Shown: piece after piece, positions 1 through 10,069 of the stretch
Position numbering within the stretch: position 1 is the first letter of the stretch
Layout: each line of letters starts with the position of its first letter
Source: Tetracladium setigerum
Lineage: Eukaryota > Ascomycota > Leotiomycetes > Helotiales
Assembly: GCA_031472005.1 (NCBI GenBank)
Contig: PZJY01000001.1
Location: forward strand, 2,046,001 to 2,110,000
DNA length: 64,000 bases
Direction: 5' to 3'
The notes under the pieces: generated by a model
The model's database searches: none
Told to the model about the DNA's origin: nothing
The model's input: only the letters and a program-made list of their open reading frames with translations
Position numbers and translations under genes: made by a program

Positions 1-894
1 TTTTCATGTGGGCTTTATCACCCAAGACTTAATCCAGGCGAAGAGCGATTGAAAATGACTCGAGTCATCAATCCTGTTGTAAAATGTCCCTACGCTGGCA
101 AGCCTGAAAACAATACACCCCGCAAGATTCGGATCGCGGTTGGACACACACTCCCATTCCCCTTCGCCCAGCTAGTTATGCGAGCCCATCTCTACTCGCC
201 AGAGCATGGAATTCCTCTCCACACACTCTTCCGACGCTGGCAAGATCGAGACAGCGAATGGATGATTGAATCTAGCTATTTCATCCATAAGGGCCATCTG
301 TTAATGCGAGTAGTCAGTCGAAGTTTTGCGTCAGCCTCAATGCCGCCAAGCGCACAACGGGTTTTGCTTTACTCCCCAAGGGAAGACTACACTCCTTACT
401 TCTCAACTTGTTCGCACTGGAGAGATGGCGAGCTCATGAATATCTGCAAATGTGCACTAAGTCACATCCCGAAACCTGTACAGACCATTTCACAACAGTT
501 GCACACGGGACCCCAATTCACCCGACCAACCCGAAATCCAAATCCAATTGTCAGCTTGTGTAGCTATTGCCGGCCGATGAGGAGGTGCCCAGAGTGTCCG
601 ACGGAGTATCTGGTGGAGTTGAAATTTGCAGAGGACAAGAATGATCCGTTGAATCGCTTCAAGCAGGTTATTGCTGTGACGAGATGGAGTGATTTGGGGA
701 ATTGTCAGAACTCTGTGGAATGGGCTGCTATTAATGGGGCTGTGACGGATTTTGATTCATTTGGGGCTATTGGGAAGCGAACTGTTTCAGGAAAATTTGA
801 ATCACAGTCAGGTGTCGCTATTCCAGGGCAGCGACTGATGTCGCTGAATCCGAAGCATGAAAAGTTAGGGGAGGATGGAGATCATTGGTATTGA
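1..894 (+). CDS. Hypothetical protein, 5' end outside the window
   Basis: The reading frame is open from base 1 to the TGA at 892-894. The first ATG in the window is at 55 and follows 18 open codons, so the gene probably begins upstream or has an earlier exon. I do not recognise a domain. The protein is rich in Pro, Arg and Cys. In the middle a CSYC pattern is followed by CPECP, which could bind a metal. After it comes a stretch with alternating hydrophobic residues (YLVELKFAEDK) and a Trp/Asn-rich part, which suggests a folded C-terminal half. The tail is polar. There is no signal peptide in the visible part. The downstream gene lies on the same strand about 300 bases away. Confidence 0.6.
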   Translation, partial: FSCGLYHPRLNPGEERLKMTRVINPVVKCPYAGKPENNTPRKIRIAVGHTLPFPFAQLVMRAHLYSPEHGIPLHTLFRRWQDRDSEWMIESSYFIHKGHLLMRVVSRSFASASMPPSAQRVLLYSPREDYTPYFSTCSHWRDGELMNICKCALSHIPKPVQTISQQLHTGPQFTRPTRNPNPIVSLCSYCRPMRRCPECPTEYLVELKFAEDKNDPLNRFKQVIAVTRWSDLGNCQNSVEWAAINGAVTDFDSFGAIGKRTVSGKFESQSGVAIPGQRLMSLNPKHEKLGEDGDHWY

Positions 895-1210
895 AGGTGG
901 ATGCAATCTTCGTCTTTTTTGGTGTAAAACATGTTGCCACGGTGGCCAAAAACATACTTTTTTTTAATAAAAAAAAAGTAATAATGAAAGCAATCGCAAC
1001 CTTATTGAGAAATATACCTACCTATCTCTAGGTTAGTCTTCCTTCTAGGTAGTATATGAAGGCTAGCTTTTTGGAAGGAGCTCACACCCACGCCAAGACT
1101 TACCCAAATATTGCCAGCTCTGACCGCTATCGCCACCCCGAAATAATTTCCCCACATTGTGGCGTGTTCACGTCAAAGTTCCTCTCAAATCTACAACAAA
1201 CATTTCGACG

Positions 1211-2778
1211 ATGGCCAAAACAAAGAGCAAGAGGAAGCAGGCCAGCTTGGCCAATGAAGGCCCATCGAAGAAGCCCAAAACTTCATCTACTATTACGCCT
1301 CCACCAGAGAAACCAGTTGGAGAACCCAAAACCATCCAAAGCATAGGTCTCGAAGATGACGACCTTGAGCTAGCAATTGATACCCTAAGGTCCCTCTCAT
1401 CCAATCCAAGCGTCATTAAATCGAAAGCATGCAAGGATTTACGGACAGCCGTGTACGATTTTCGACAGGCTTGCACAACTGGGTTCAATGCATCAGGTTC
1501 GTCCAAGTACTCCTCCCAGTATACCAAAACTAACGTAATGCAGTTGATACAAACTTGACGGCACGGGTAAGTGGCGCATTGGCAGATGGAGGGTACATCG
1601 AGGCAAGGATTTTACTATCGGAGATGAGGATACGAGGAAATACCCCAAAACTTGGTGCTCTTTGCAGGTGGGTTCGAGATCTAGATGTTGTCAGTGGATT
1701 GGCCGAGCAATTGGATGAGTCGAGTCCGAAAAGAAGTGAGAAAGAAGCCGAATTGTTGGTGGTCCTGGATGCTATCCTACGACTTACGGGACCTATCGAC
1801 TATTCTGCAAATGGAATGGCCGTTGCCGAACCAATTATACCACGAAAAGCCTGGGATTTGAGGGAGGGTGCGAGGAGGAGGAAGATATATGACAGTGTTT
1901 TGGATAAAAGCATATTGAACTCTTGTTCTGGGGGTATGAAGGATGGATTTAGAATCATCGAAACGACGCCTGGCGCCGAACGCAAACCACCAAATCTTCA
2001 TCCCGCGATTCTTTACACTTCTAAAGACGATACCATTCTCCTCTCATCCGGACCTGCGACAACGACGCATCAAAAACATCCTGTGGTCCCGAATTTACAT
2101 ATGTTAAAAGATGTGTTGTCGCCAGAAGAATGCACACAGATTATTGCCGCTGGGGAGACCCTTGGTTTTGAACCCGATGCACCAATTCGAGCCGAAGGCG
2201 AAGAAAGCAGCATTCTTGCTCATAACTTCTACTGGATCGTTGATCCTGCATTCTGTTCTAAGCTGTGGAGCAGAGTAGAGGCGTTCATACCTAAAGAGGT
2301 TGGCGGGAGAAGAGTTCGAGGACTTAATCGGAGATTTAGAGTCTATCGATATGTTCCTGGTGCTGAGTATCGTGCACATATTGGCAAGTCGCTGCTCATG
2401 TATAAGTACAGATATATTTACTAACACCACAACAGATGGAGCATGGCCACCGTCCGGAATTAATCCAACAGACGACAGTTATATTTACGACTCATCCCCA
2501 CCAGACGCAAAACAATCCTCCCTTTTTACGTTCCTCATTTATTTGAACGATGAATTTGAAGGTGGAGAGACCACGTTTTTCTCCCAAGTGTGAGAGAAGG
2601 CAGTATGAACGCATATTCGGTTAAGCCAATTCAAGGAAGTATCCTCATGTTTCCACACGGTGAAACAGAGGGAAGCTTGTTACACGAAGGCACTGGAGTC
2701 AGAAAAGACGCGAAGCCATCTGCAAAATATGTTATTCGAACCGACGTCCTTTATGATGTGGATGCGCAGCTTGAATAA
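1211..2778 (+). CDS. 2OG-Fe(II) oxygenase (prolyl 4-hydroxylase-like), frame broken near 2584
   Basis: The inferred exons are 1211-1496, 1544-2383 and 2436-2778. The N-terminal third is a lysine-rich tail followed by a helical region. The C-terminal half is a prolyl-4-hydroxylase-type 2-oxoglutarate/Fe(II) dioxygenase fold. The first iron ligands sit in HIDGAW, which is created by splicing intron 2. The second His lies in LLHEGTGV, followed by the YVIRTDVLY end typical of this family. The frame stops at 2591-2593, just after GGETTFF, and the conserved rest continues in another frame. One extra C in the CCC run at 2583-2585 would join them as FFSPSVREG and give 489 residues. Intron 1 (47 nt) has a CTAAC branch. 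Intron 2 uses a GC donor. Substrate unknown. Without the correction the second His and the 2OG-binding Arg would be lost. Confidence 0.8.
2384..2435 (+). other. GC-AG intron in the 2OG oxygenase gene
   Basis: This is a 52-nt intron with donor GCAAGT, branch CTAAC at 2421-2425 and acceptor ACAG. Only this donor keeps frame and restores the iron-binding HxD motif, because the split codon G|AT gives the Asp. A GT donor four bases further in (2388) shifts the frame. Confidence 0.8.
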
Positions 2779-3437
2779 AATGAAGAACAATTTTAAGCAC
2801 AATATCTTCGATACTAGCCAAAATCTGGCGTTTGAGAGTGATATGACGTCTGCCATTGCAAAATTATAATGCGTAACTTTTATTCATTTATTTGTTCTGG
2901 TCACTATGTATTTTCATGTTCCTTTTTAGGCGGTATTTTCGGTCCGTTGTAAATAAGTGTCGATCCTCAATTAATTCCGATGGTTAAATGCTAAGAGAGC
3001 CAATCTGTGATCCCTTACTTACTCTTCCATATTAAACTTTCGCGGAGGCGATGGGGTATCCATCGTATTTTGATCCGCATTTCCTAGTCTCGTGGACAGG
3101 CTCCTCTCTATATGGCTTGGTACTCTGTATTTCATCAACTTTCGGAACGGTTGTGGCTAGGTTGCCAAACCCGCAAATTGTCTTCACAGAGTCTCAATTG
3201 GACAATTCCGAATTACAAGTACTTGGTAATCATTTATGGCGTCTTGGATCCTAAATCGTAGATGCCGTCTCATTACACGCGATCCAAAGTCGGTACTTGG
3301 ATGCTCAACTTCCAAATGAAGTTTCGCAAAGCCCCTCCTCCGCGCATGCGAATTTTCATAAATATAAGAGCCATCATTTCAACATCTGGTCCACCTCTTT
3401 TCACCCTCTAATGTAGTCCTCCGCCAAATTCTTCAAA
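2779..3437 (+). promoter_or_regulatory. Promoter region of the GH3 beta-glucosidase gene
   Basis: No gene is visible here. A TATA-like AATATAAGAG at 3361-3370 lies about 70 bases before the beta-glucosidase ATG. GGCTAG at 3155-3160 fits the XlnR consensus GGCTAR. GCGGAG at 3042-3047, and its complement CTCCGC at 3338-3343 and 3419-3424, fit the CreA/Cre1 consensus SYGGRG. Such short motifs also arise by chance. A 67-codon ORF at 3051-3254 shows no protein features. Confidence 0.4.
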
Positions 3438-6400
3438 ATGTACTTCTCATCTCTCACCTTCCTATCTCTGCTAACGACACCCATCCTCGCCGCTCCAGGC
3501 GATGGGGATTGGGGCCCCGCCTACGCCAAAGCAGCTACTGCCCTCGCTAAACTAACTAACGCCAACAAGGTGGCCCTCGCGACTGGAATTGGATGGGAGA
3601 AAGGTCCTTGTGTTGGCAACACGGGTGCTGTTCCAATTATTGGGTTTCCTTCTCTTTGTTTGCAAGATTCGCCGCTTGGGTAGGTCTTTGACCTAGTCTT
3701 AAATTTATGAGTGTTGGAAAATCTGAAAAATATTTGTTCGTTAACATGTGCTTTCGTTTAGAATTCGCTTCGCTCAAGGTGTCACAGCTTTTCCGGCTGG
3801 AATCATGGCGGGGGCCACGTGGGATACTAGTTTGATGTATCAGAGAGGCAATGCTATGGGTATGTATTGAAATATGTTTCTCTTTCTTGCTTTGGTTGCT
3901 AATGGTCCATGCAGGTACGGAAGCAAAGGCTCTTGGAATTCACGTTCAGCTTGGACCCGTTGCCGGAGCTCTTGGTAAAATTCCTGCTGTGAGTTTGGAA
4001 GTGAATTTCAATGAGATGTATCTTTACTGATTTGACTCCAGGCTGGGAGAAATTGGGAGGGATTTTCGAATGATCCATATTTGGCTGGTATCGCAATGTC
4101 GAATGTACGATCGTCCCTATCTTCTTGACGGGATATGTTTTGACTTTTTTAATAGACGATATCTGGAATGCAAGCAGCTGGCGTGCAAGCCTGTGCTAAG
4201 CATTATTGTAAGTTTCTGTTATCGTATATAAGATGCGCGGCTGACATTTTGAAAGTGGCAAATGAGCAAGAAAGGAATCGAGAGACGATGAGTAGGTTTT
4301 CCGAAAATCTTTAGACTATGGTGGCTAATTTTGGAAATTTCAGGCTCAAATATTGACGACCGTACAAATCATGAGGTATGCACGATCCTGTCCCTCAAAG
4401 ATGTATTGACCCTCATGTTCAAAACAGTTGTACTTGTGGCCATTTGCAGATGCCGTCAAAGCTAATGTTGCCTCCGTCATGTGCTCATACAACAAATACA
4501 ATACGACCTGGGCTTGCGAGAGCAAAGCTTTGCTCACCAGTCTCTTGAAGGAAGAATTGGACTTCCAGGGCTACGTTGTAAGCGGTAAGTCTTATGTAGT
4601 CCAGCCGATCTCTTTCTCTCTGACCTAGATCGCAGATTGGAATGCCCAACACACGACCGCTGGAAGTGCAATCGCCGGACTTGTATTTTCCCTGTCCCAT
4701 TTTGAGAGACAATCTTGACTCACTTTTTCTAGGATATGACTATGCCCGGTGATAACTTTGGCAACAACGTCTTTCTCTGGGGTCAGGCTCTTCTAAATGC
4801 GGTTTCCTCGTGAGTTCGGTATTCCTGGTTGACTATTACCACTAACTCTTCCAGTGGACAAGTTCCTCAATCTCGTCTCGATGATATGGCCACCCGTATT
4901 CTAGCAGCTTGGTATTTCCTCAATCAGGACACAGGCTATCCGAGCACTACATTCAGCTCTTGGAATGGCGGAGGTGGCGGCCCAGATGTTCAAGGAACTC
5001 ATAAGACGATCGCTCGAACAGTTGCTCGAGACGGTATTGTCTTATTGAAGAATGTCAATAATGCTCTCCCATTGGTCAAACCTGCTAGTTTGGCTATCAT
5101 TGGCTCGGATGCGATTGTCAATCCCAATGGCCCGAATGCTTGTGTCGATCGGGGATGTAATGTAGGAACTTTGGCGATGGGATGGGGTTCCGGTACTGCT
5201 CAGTTTCCCTACTTGATTGGACCTCTTGATGCTATTCGTGTCAAAGCCACAGCAGATGGAACAACTCTCTCAACATCAACAACCGATTCCACAGCCTCTG
5301 GTGCTTCAGCTGCCAGCGCTGCCGCAACGGCTCTGGTTTTCATCAATGCTGATTCTGGGGAGGGGTACATAACAGTTAGTGTTGATTCCTCAAAGCTCTG
5401 TGTACCGTACACTAACAACTTCAGGTCGAGGGAGCTGCAGGCGACAGACTCAATCTTGATCCTTGGCACAATGGAAACGCACTTGTGGCCGCTGTCGCAG
5501 CTGTAAATCAAAAGACGATTGTTATCGTCCACAGCGTGGGACCCATCATTCTCGAAAGCATAGTCGCCCTCCCCAACGTCGTAGCCATAGTCTGGGCTGG
5601 CATCCCAGGTCAAGAATCCGGAAATGCCTTGGTCGATGTTCTCTACGGCTCCACTGCCCCCAACGGGAAACTACCCTACACAATAGGCAAATCCCAAACT
5701 GACTATGGCGTCTCCATCGCCAATGGAGATGATAATTTCTCTGAAGGTTTGTATATTGATTATCGCTACTTCGATAAGAACTCTATCACGCCGCGTTATG
5801 AGTTTGGGTTCGGGTTGTCGTACACGACGTTTGCTTATTCTGCTCTTACGCTTTCGAGTATTAGCACTGCAACAGGAAGCTCCACGCTACTCCCCGGGGT
5901 ATCTCGAATTTATATGATACTGTTGCAACAATCAGCGCAACAATCACAAACAGTGGCTCTGTTACCGGTGCCGAAGTAGCACAACTCTACATTGGTCTCC
6001 CCGCGTCCGCGCCAGTTTCTCCCCCAAAGCAACTCCGTGGATTCAGCAAAATCTCGCTGACACCTTCAGCCTCTGGCACAGTGACCTTTAAATTGAGGAG
6101 GAAAGATCTGAGTTACTGGGATGTGGCGGCCCAGAAATGGGTTCTGCCCACTGGAGATTTCAGTATTTTCGTCGGTGCCAGTTCGAGAGATATCCGACTC
6201 TTGGGTACGATTTCTAGCTCGGGCAGTACAACTTCTTCTGTTTCATTGAGTACTACGTCTCCGAGGACCAGTTCCACGACTTCCACGACTTCAAGAACTT
6301 CGTCGTCCACCACAACCACAACCACGAGTTCCAGAACCTCTTCCTCAATCACGACTACCACAATCTCTCGAACGTCATCAACCACAACAACGGTTTCAAG

Positions 6401-6634
6401 GACACCAAGTACGACTACAACGACAACAACGACTACTACGTCGAGTTCTGGAGGCGTGGGAGCCCCCCTTTGGGGAAATGTGGTGGAGTGGATTGGCCAG
6501 GACCATTTACATGTGCGCAAGGCACTTGCACGTATAGTAATCCTTGGTATAGTAAGTTTGTTTCTTTCCTTAGTTTTAAGTGGGACTCTGGGAAGTGTGG
6601 CTAACTGATTTGATTAGGCCAGTGTTTACCTTGA
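3438..6634 (+). CDS. Secreted GH3 beta-glucosidase with Ser/Thr linker and C-terminal CBM1; two frameshifts
   Basis: It probably hydrolyses cellobiose and other beta-glucosides outside the cell. Inferred exons: 3438-3679, 3762-3859, 3915-3988, 4042-4104, 4156-4207, 4256-4291, 4344-4375, 4428-4584, 4636-4682, 4733-4809, 4855-5374, 5425-6551, 6618-6634. Residues 1-19 are a signal peptide. The GH3 N-domain has KHY followed by ANEQERNRET, and the nucleophile Asp in VVSDW, split by an intron. Then come the GH3 C-domain, a fibronectin-III-like domain (EVAQLYIGLP), a Ser/Thr-rich linker and a CBM1 cellulose-binding module with its paired cysteines. The frame breaks at the G runs 5896-5899 and 6472-6475. 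Adding one G at each gives 848 codons including stop and joins the linker to the CBM1. The last 66-nt intron is needed to complete the CBM1 ending YSQCLP. As written, the linker frame would run on to an unrelated tail. Confidence 0.88.
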
Positions 6635-7216
6635 TTGGTAGAAAGGAGGAAACGCGGCGGGGGCAGATGGAGATGAGAACATGAGAGTGAAAACTGGGGA
6701 GAAATTGTATCTTGAATAGAAAGGCAAGACCGTCGTATCTTGAAATAAAGAATGCGATCAATTTCAATGCCAAAGAATATACACAAAGTACACATCTTAG
6801 TTCTATGTTCGACAGAACAAATACATACTTACAAAGAAAGGACTTCGCCCACAGGCCCAGTGGAGTTGACCTTTTACCAATTTTGTGACGGAAAGGAGTC
6901 ATTCGGTTAGTCTTAATCGCTGTTGACTGCCTATCAGTGTAGTTGGGGAAGGGACGTACCTCCTCGATCCTCGGGACTTTGATCCTTAGTTCTTGGCACC
7001 TTCAGGAACAATCTAAAACTGAAGCAGACTTGGAGATGATCCCACAATAACAACGACAATTACCTTTATCTTCTTAGACATTCTTACTCTCACCTTTCAA
7101 GTTCTGATGTGTATTGAACCCTTTGTCTCTGTTGGAGTCTGCGTCTCTGACACCTAGAAATCCTCAACTTCCAGTTTATCAACTACCTAGCGGCGTAACA
7201 ACTCATCAACGCAACC
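6635..7216. other. Intergenic
   Basis: Nothing gene-like is visible. The first part should hold the 3' UTR of the beta-glucosidase gene. The CT-rich stretch around 7080-7215 looks like a promoter or leader of the next small gene. Confidence 0.5.
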
Positions 7217-7831
7217 ATGGAGCAGAAGAGTTTCAGCAACAATTTTTCAATCGCCACAAAACCCTCAGAATTATCCTCAATCGCCCCTAATACCCTTGAA
7301 TTGCACGACCCTTCCGCCATACATCCCACCCCAAAGCCAATGTCGGAAAGACACCAAAGAATGTATGCATTAATCCTCACCACCAGCCATGGACCCCACT
7401 CGATCTTACCAAAAAACCCCTTTCGCCCCAGCTATAATGCTGTCTTGGGAATCGAAAACGACTCCGAGGAAGTTCCTACCAAATCAGTCAGTGAAATGCT
7501 GCGTATCGCTTCACAAAAATCGATCGCCAAAAAATTACTCTACCGCCGGACAACCATGTTCAACAGACAACGACAAGTCAGCCAATGGAATGTAAAGGTA
7601 TTAGAGGGTCAAAATTGGAATGATGGTAATCGCTGGGGTGATTCGGAGATTTTGGTGAAATCAGCGGAGGAATCTCTGAGGGAGGTGGGAATTCGGCTTG
7701 AATGTGTGAAATTGAGCTGGACAGAGCAGATGGAGGTCGAAAAGAGCAAGTACGGCTGCTTTACCCGTTCTCTCTTGCATTGGTCATGGAATGTTATGAG
7801 TGATAGTGAGGAGTTCAAGGAGTCGATCTAG
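7217..7831 (+). CDS. Hypothetical protein, 204 residues
   Basis: This is an uninterrupted ORF from the first ATG after a pyrimidine-rich leader. I do not recognise the family. The first 40 residues are Ser/Pro-rich and probably disordered. The central and C-terminal parts are mixed helical, with basic clusters (KKLLYRR), a WNVKVLEGQNW segment and a Trp-containing end. There is no signal peptide or membrane segment. It could be a lineage-specific gene. The length is above chance expectation, but there is no domain support. Confidence 0.5.
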   Translation: MEQKSFSNNFSIATKPSELSSIAPNTLELHDPSAIHPTPKPMSERHQRMYALILTTSHGPHSILPKNPFRPSYNAVLGIENDSEEVPTKSVSEMLRIASQKSIAKKLLYRRTTMFNRQRQVSQWNVKVLEGQNWNDGNRWGDSEILVKSAEESLREVGIRLECVKLSWTEQMEVEKSKYGCFTRSLLHWSWNVMSDSEEFKESI

Positions 7832-9295
7832 TATGCTATGGAGGAGGATGGCTTAGAACTGGTGGGGCGAAGAAGGATGTAAAGGGGAGAAATTAATCGC
7901 TTGCCTCACTTGTTCCTTTATTTCGGTAGATTCCCTCACACACACAAATTTCGACAAGACAATCAGCCGTATTCTTTCAGTTTTTAGCATGCATGAATGA
8001 AAAATGGAAACTGGTTTGTATTTTCCGTTACTTTATTTTAAGATCAGTTATCACATCTTTCCCTCGTTCTGATTGCTTGCTTGAGAATGGAGCAAAGCAG
8101 AAGCAAGATATTGGCTAGTCGCAATAAAAGCTACCTCCACAATTCTTTTGACAGACCTGTAACGCAGAACTTGTAGTAAATCTACGCCAATGAACGTGAG
8201 TGAAGATGATAATGAAACAGGGTCCAACCAATTTTGAGAATTCGAGGAACTCCATCGACATCTACTTTGATCGGACAGCGACCCACCATGTGTAAAAGAT
8301 ACCGTGAAAGGATCACAACGACTACTGTTTTTAATATTACTTCCAATATCAGATTATTCTTGTTTTATAAAAGATTCACTTCATCCGCTGTCTGTTGTGT
8401 GCATCTGTGTCGTCATTTCGTGCGTAAACCTACGACAATGTCATTCCCTCAGTCTATATTTTCATAGTCGTCTAGCATTAAAGTCAAGATAATAAAGGGT
8501 AGAAGCTAGGTCTATTTAGAACTTAACTAATTGGATATATAACTACCCTGTATAGCCTGAAGAGTCTATCAGCTGATTCTAGACTCATAGTCACCACCTC
8601 GGTTGAGGCAAATGGTGACTCTGCTGAGGTTGAAGGCGGGGATTTCTCTTGACAATAGAACGAAAGAATGGGATAATTTAACAGCACAGTTTATTTATAT
8701 CAGCTAGTATGTCTAAAATCAGAAAACCTAGATAGCCCTATTGTTTTGAGCGTTGCGGGCAGCCCTAGGCGATCGCTCCTTGTTTAAGCGAGAAGGGGAA
8801 TAAATCTGAAGAATGCGAAAACGCTTACAACGTTTTGAATGCAGTATGCTTGATTGTTCCAAATTTATACAGAGTTCATATACTCACCACCCGTTTACAG
8901 GTTTTATACCTTTCAGCCAGTCTTTTGCAAGCGAGGCTTGGTGGAGAATTTAGCACATTCCGTAAATTTGAGTTTATTAGCGGAACAGGCTAGCCGCCTA
9001 TTGTGATTTCGACTCCTTCAAACTGATACTATATACTATAAGTTGGCTTCTGGTTCTGATTTCGACTGGATTTTTGTCTTTATAAACTGAAGTTCTCTCG
9101 CTCGTCCTGTCCCAATTTGTTTTCTGGATAACTAAACCAACCAAGCATTAACTTCTTCGTTCAGACTTTCTAAATCAAGTTTCAGGTAATTCATCACTTC
9201 TAATCAATATTTCTGTCACAATTCGGAGACTTACAAACCAGCAGACAATAAGCAGCTATTTATCTCCTCTCACTGTTTCATCTAAGGTCGTCAGA
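7832..9295. other. Long intergenic region, no gene seen
   Basis: The region is AT-rich with only short ORFs. It contains a compact hairpin at 8589-8620. The part 8470-8760 looks like degenerate repeat DNA, but I cannot assign it to a transposon family. A pyrimidine-rich stretch before 9296 is likely the leader of the next gene. Confidence 0.4.
8589..8620. repeat. Perfect inverted repeat (hairpin)
   Basis: The arms AGTCACCA and TGGTGACT (8 bp, perfect) enclose a second inner stem, CCTC and GAGG, with GGTT in the inner loop and CAAA as a one-sided bulge. It lies in gene-free DNA. Confidence 0.7.
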
Positions 9296-10069
9296 ATGTC
9301 ATTCAATTGGACCGACAATAGTATCGCAGAGATGAAAGCGCAACAGAGAGCACTCTCCAATGGCTCTGAGGATGATAAGCCAGTGAGTATTTCTAGAAAA
9401 ATCGTAATAATTTACCGTACTGACAGCTAGCAGGTATTCGGCTACGACGTTCCTTCTCCTGAGCCACGCTCTGAGAATGATATTGGCAACCCTCCAGTGC
9501 AGAATGGTTTCAATGAATACATAGATGACTGGATTAATTACGATTTCTCTGTGAGTTGCTCTAGCTCTGATGAGCAAGAGAGCGAAAGTGTTTCAAGCAA
9601 CCATCAAAACAGTAACGACTCTCAAGGTCAAATTACGGAAGATTTCTCCACCCTCTCAGAAGCACTGGCTCTGGGTAAATTCGATGAATGGAATGATCGA
9701 GTGTATGCGCTTCTGGATCAAGGGGTCATCACATATCAATCAGTCTACTTAAATGCCAAACACCTGAGTCATACTCGCTGTTTCGGCGGGCTCAGTTCTT
9801 ACCCAAAACCACTCTACTCACACCCCGGTGCATTTCAAAAGAGGTTTTTGAAACTATTCCCAACGATACTGCGAAGTTTTAAGGGGCATCTTACTTACAC
9901 CAGCGCTACCCAGAAAAAGAAACAACAGAAAGAGATGAAAGAACTCGGGATTGTAGAGCAGGAAACGGCGATTACTACTCAAGAATTGCGACTCCACAAG
10001 ACCCCAGAATTCCGCAAGTATTTTAGTAAGCCTAGCAAGCTGCGAAACAGTTGGACGGTGGCAGCGTAA
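9296..10069 (+). CDS. Hypothetical protein, 240 residues, two exons
   Basis: The inferred exons are 9296-9382 and 9434-10069. The 51-nt intron has a GTGAGT donor and a GCTAGCAG acceptor, both in phase 0. The N-terminal half is acidic and Ser-rich (SCSSSDEQESESVSS) and probably disordered. The C-terminal half is basic, with KKKQQKEMKELG, and could form a short helix. A segment near the middle (ALALGKFDEWNDRVYALLDQG) looks like an amphipathic helix. I do not recognise the family. There is no signal peptide. Confidence 0.5.

Noticed and set aside
6113..6520. Minus-strand ORF rich in valine opposite the GH3 linker
   Set aside because: It is the mirror of the Thr/Ser repeat codons of the beta-glucosidase linker.
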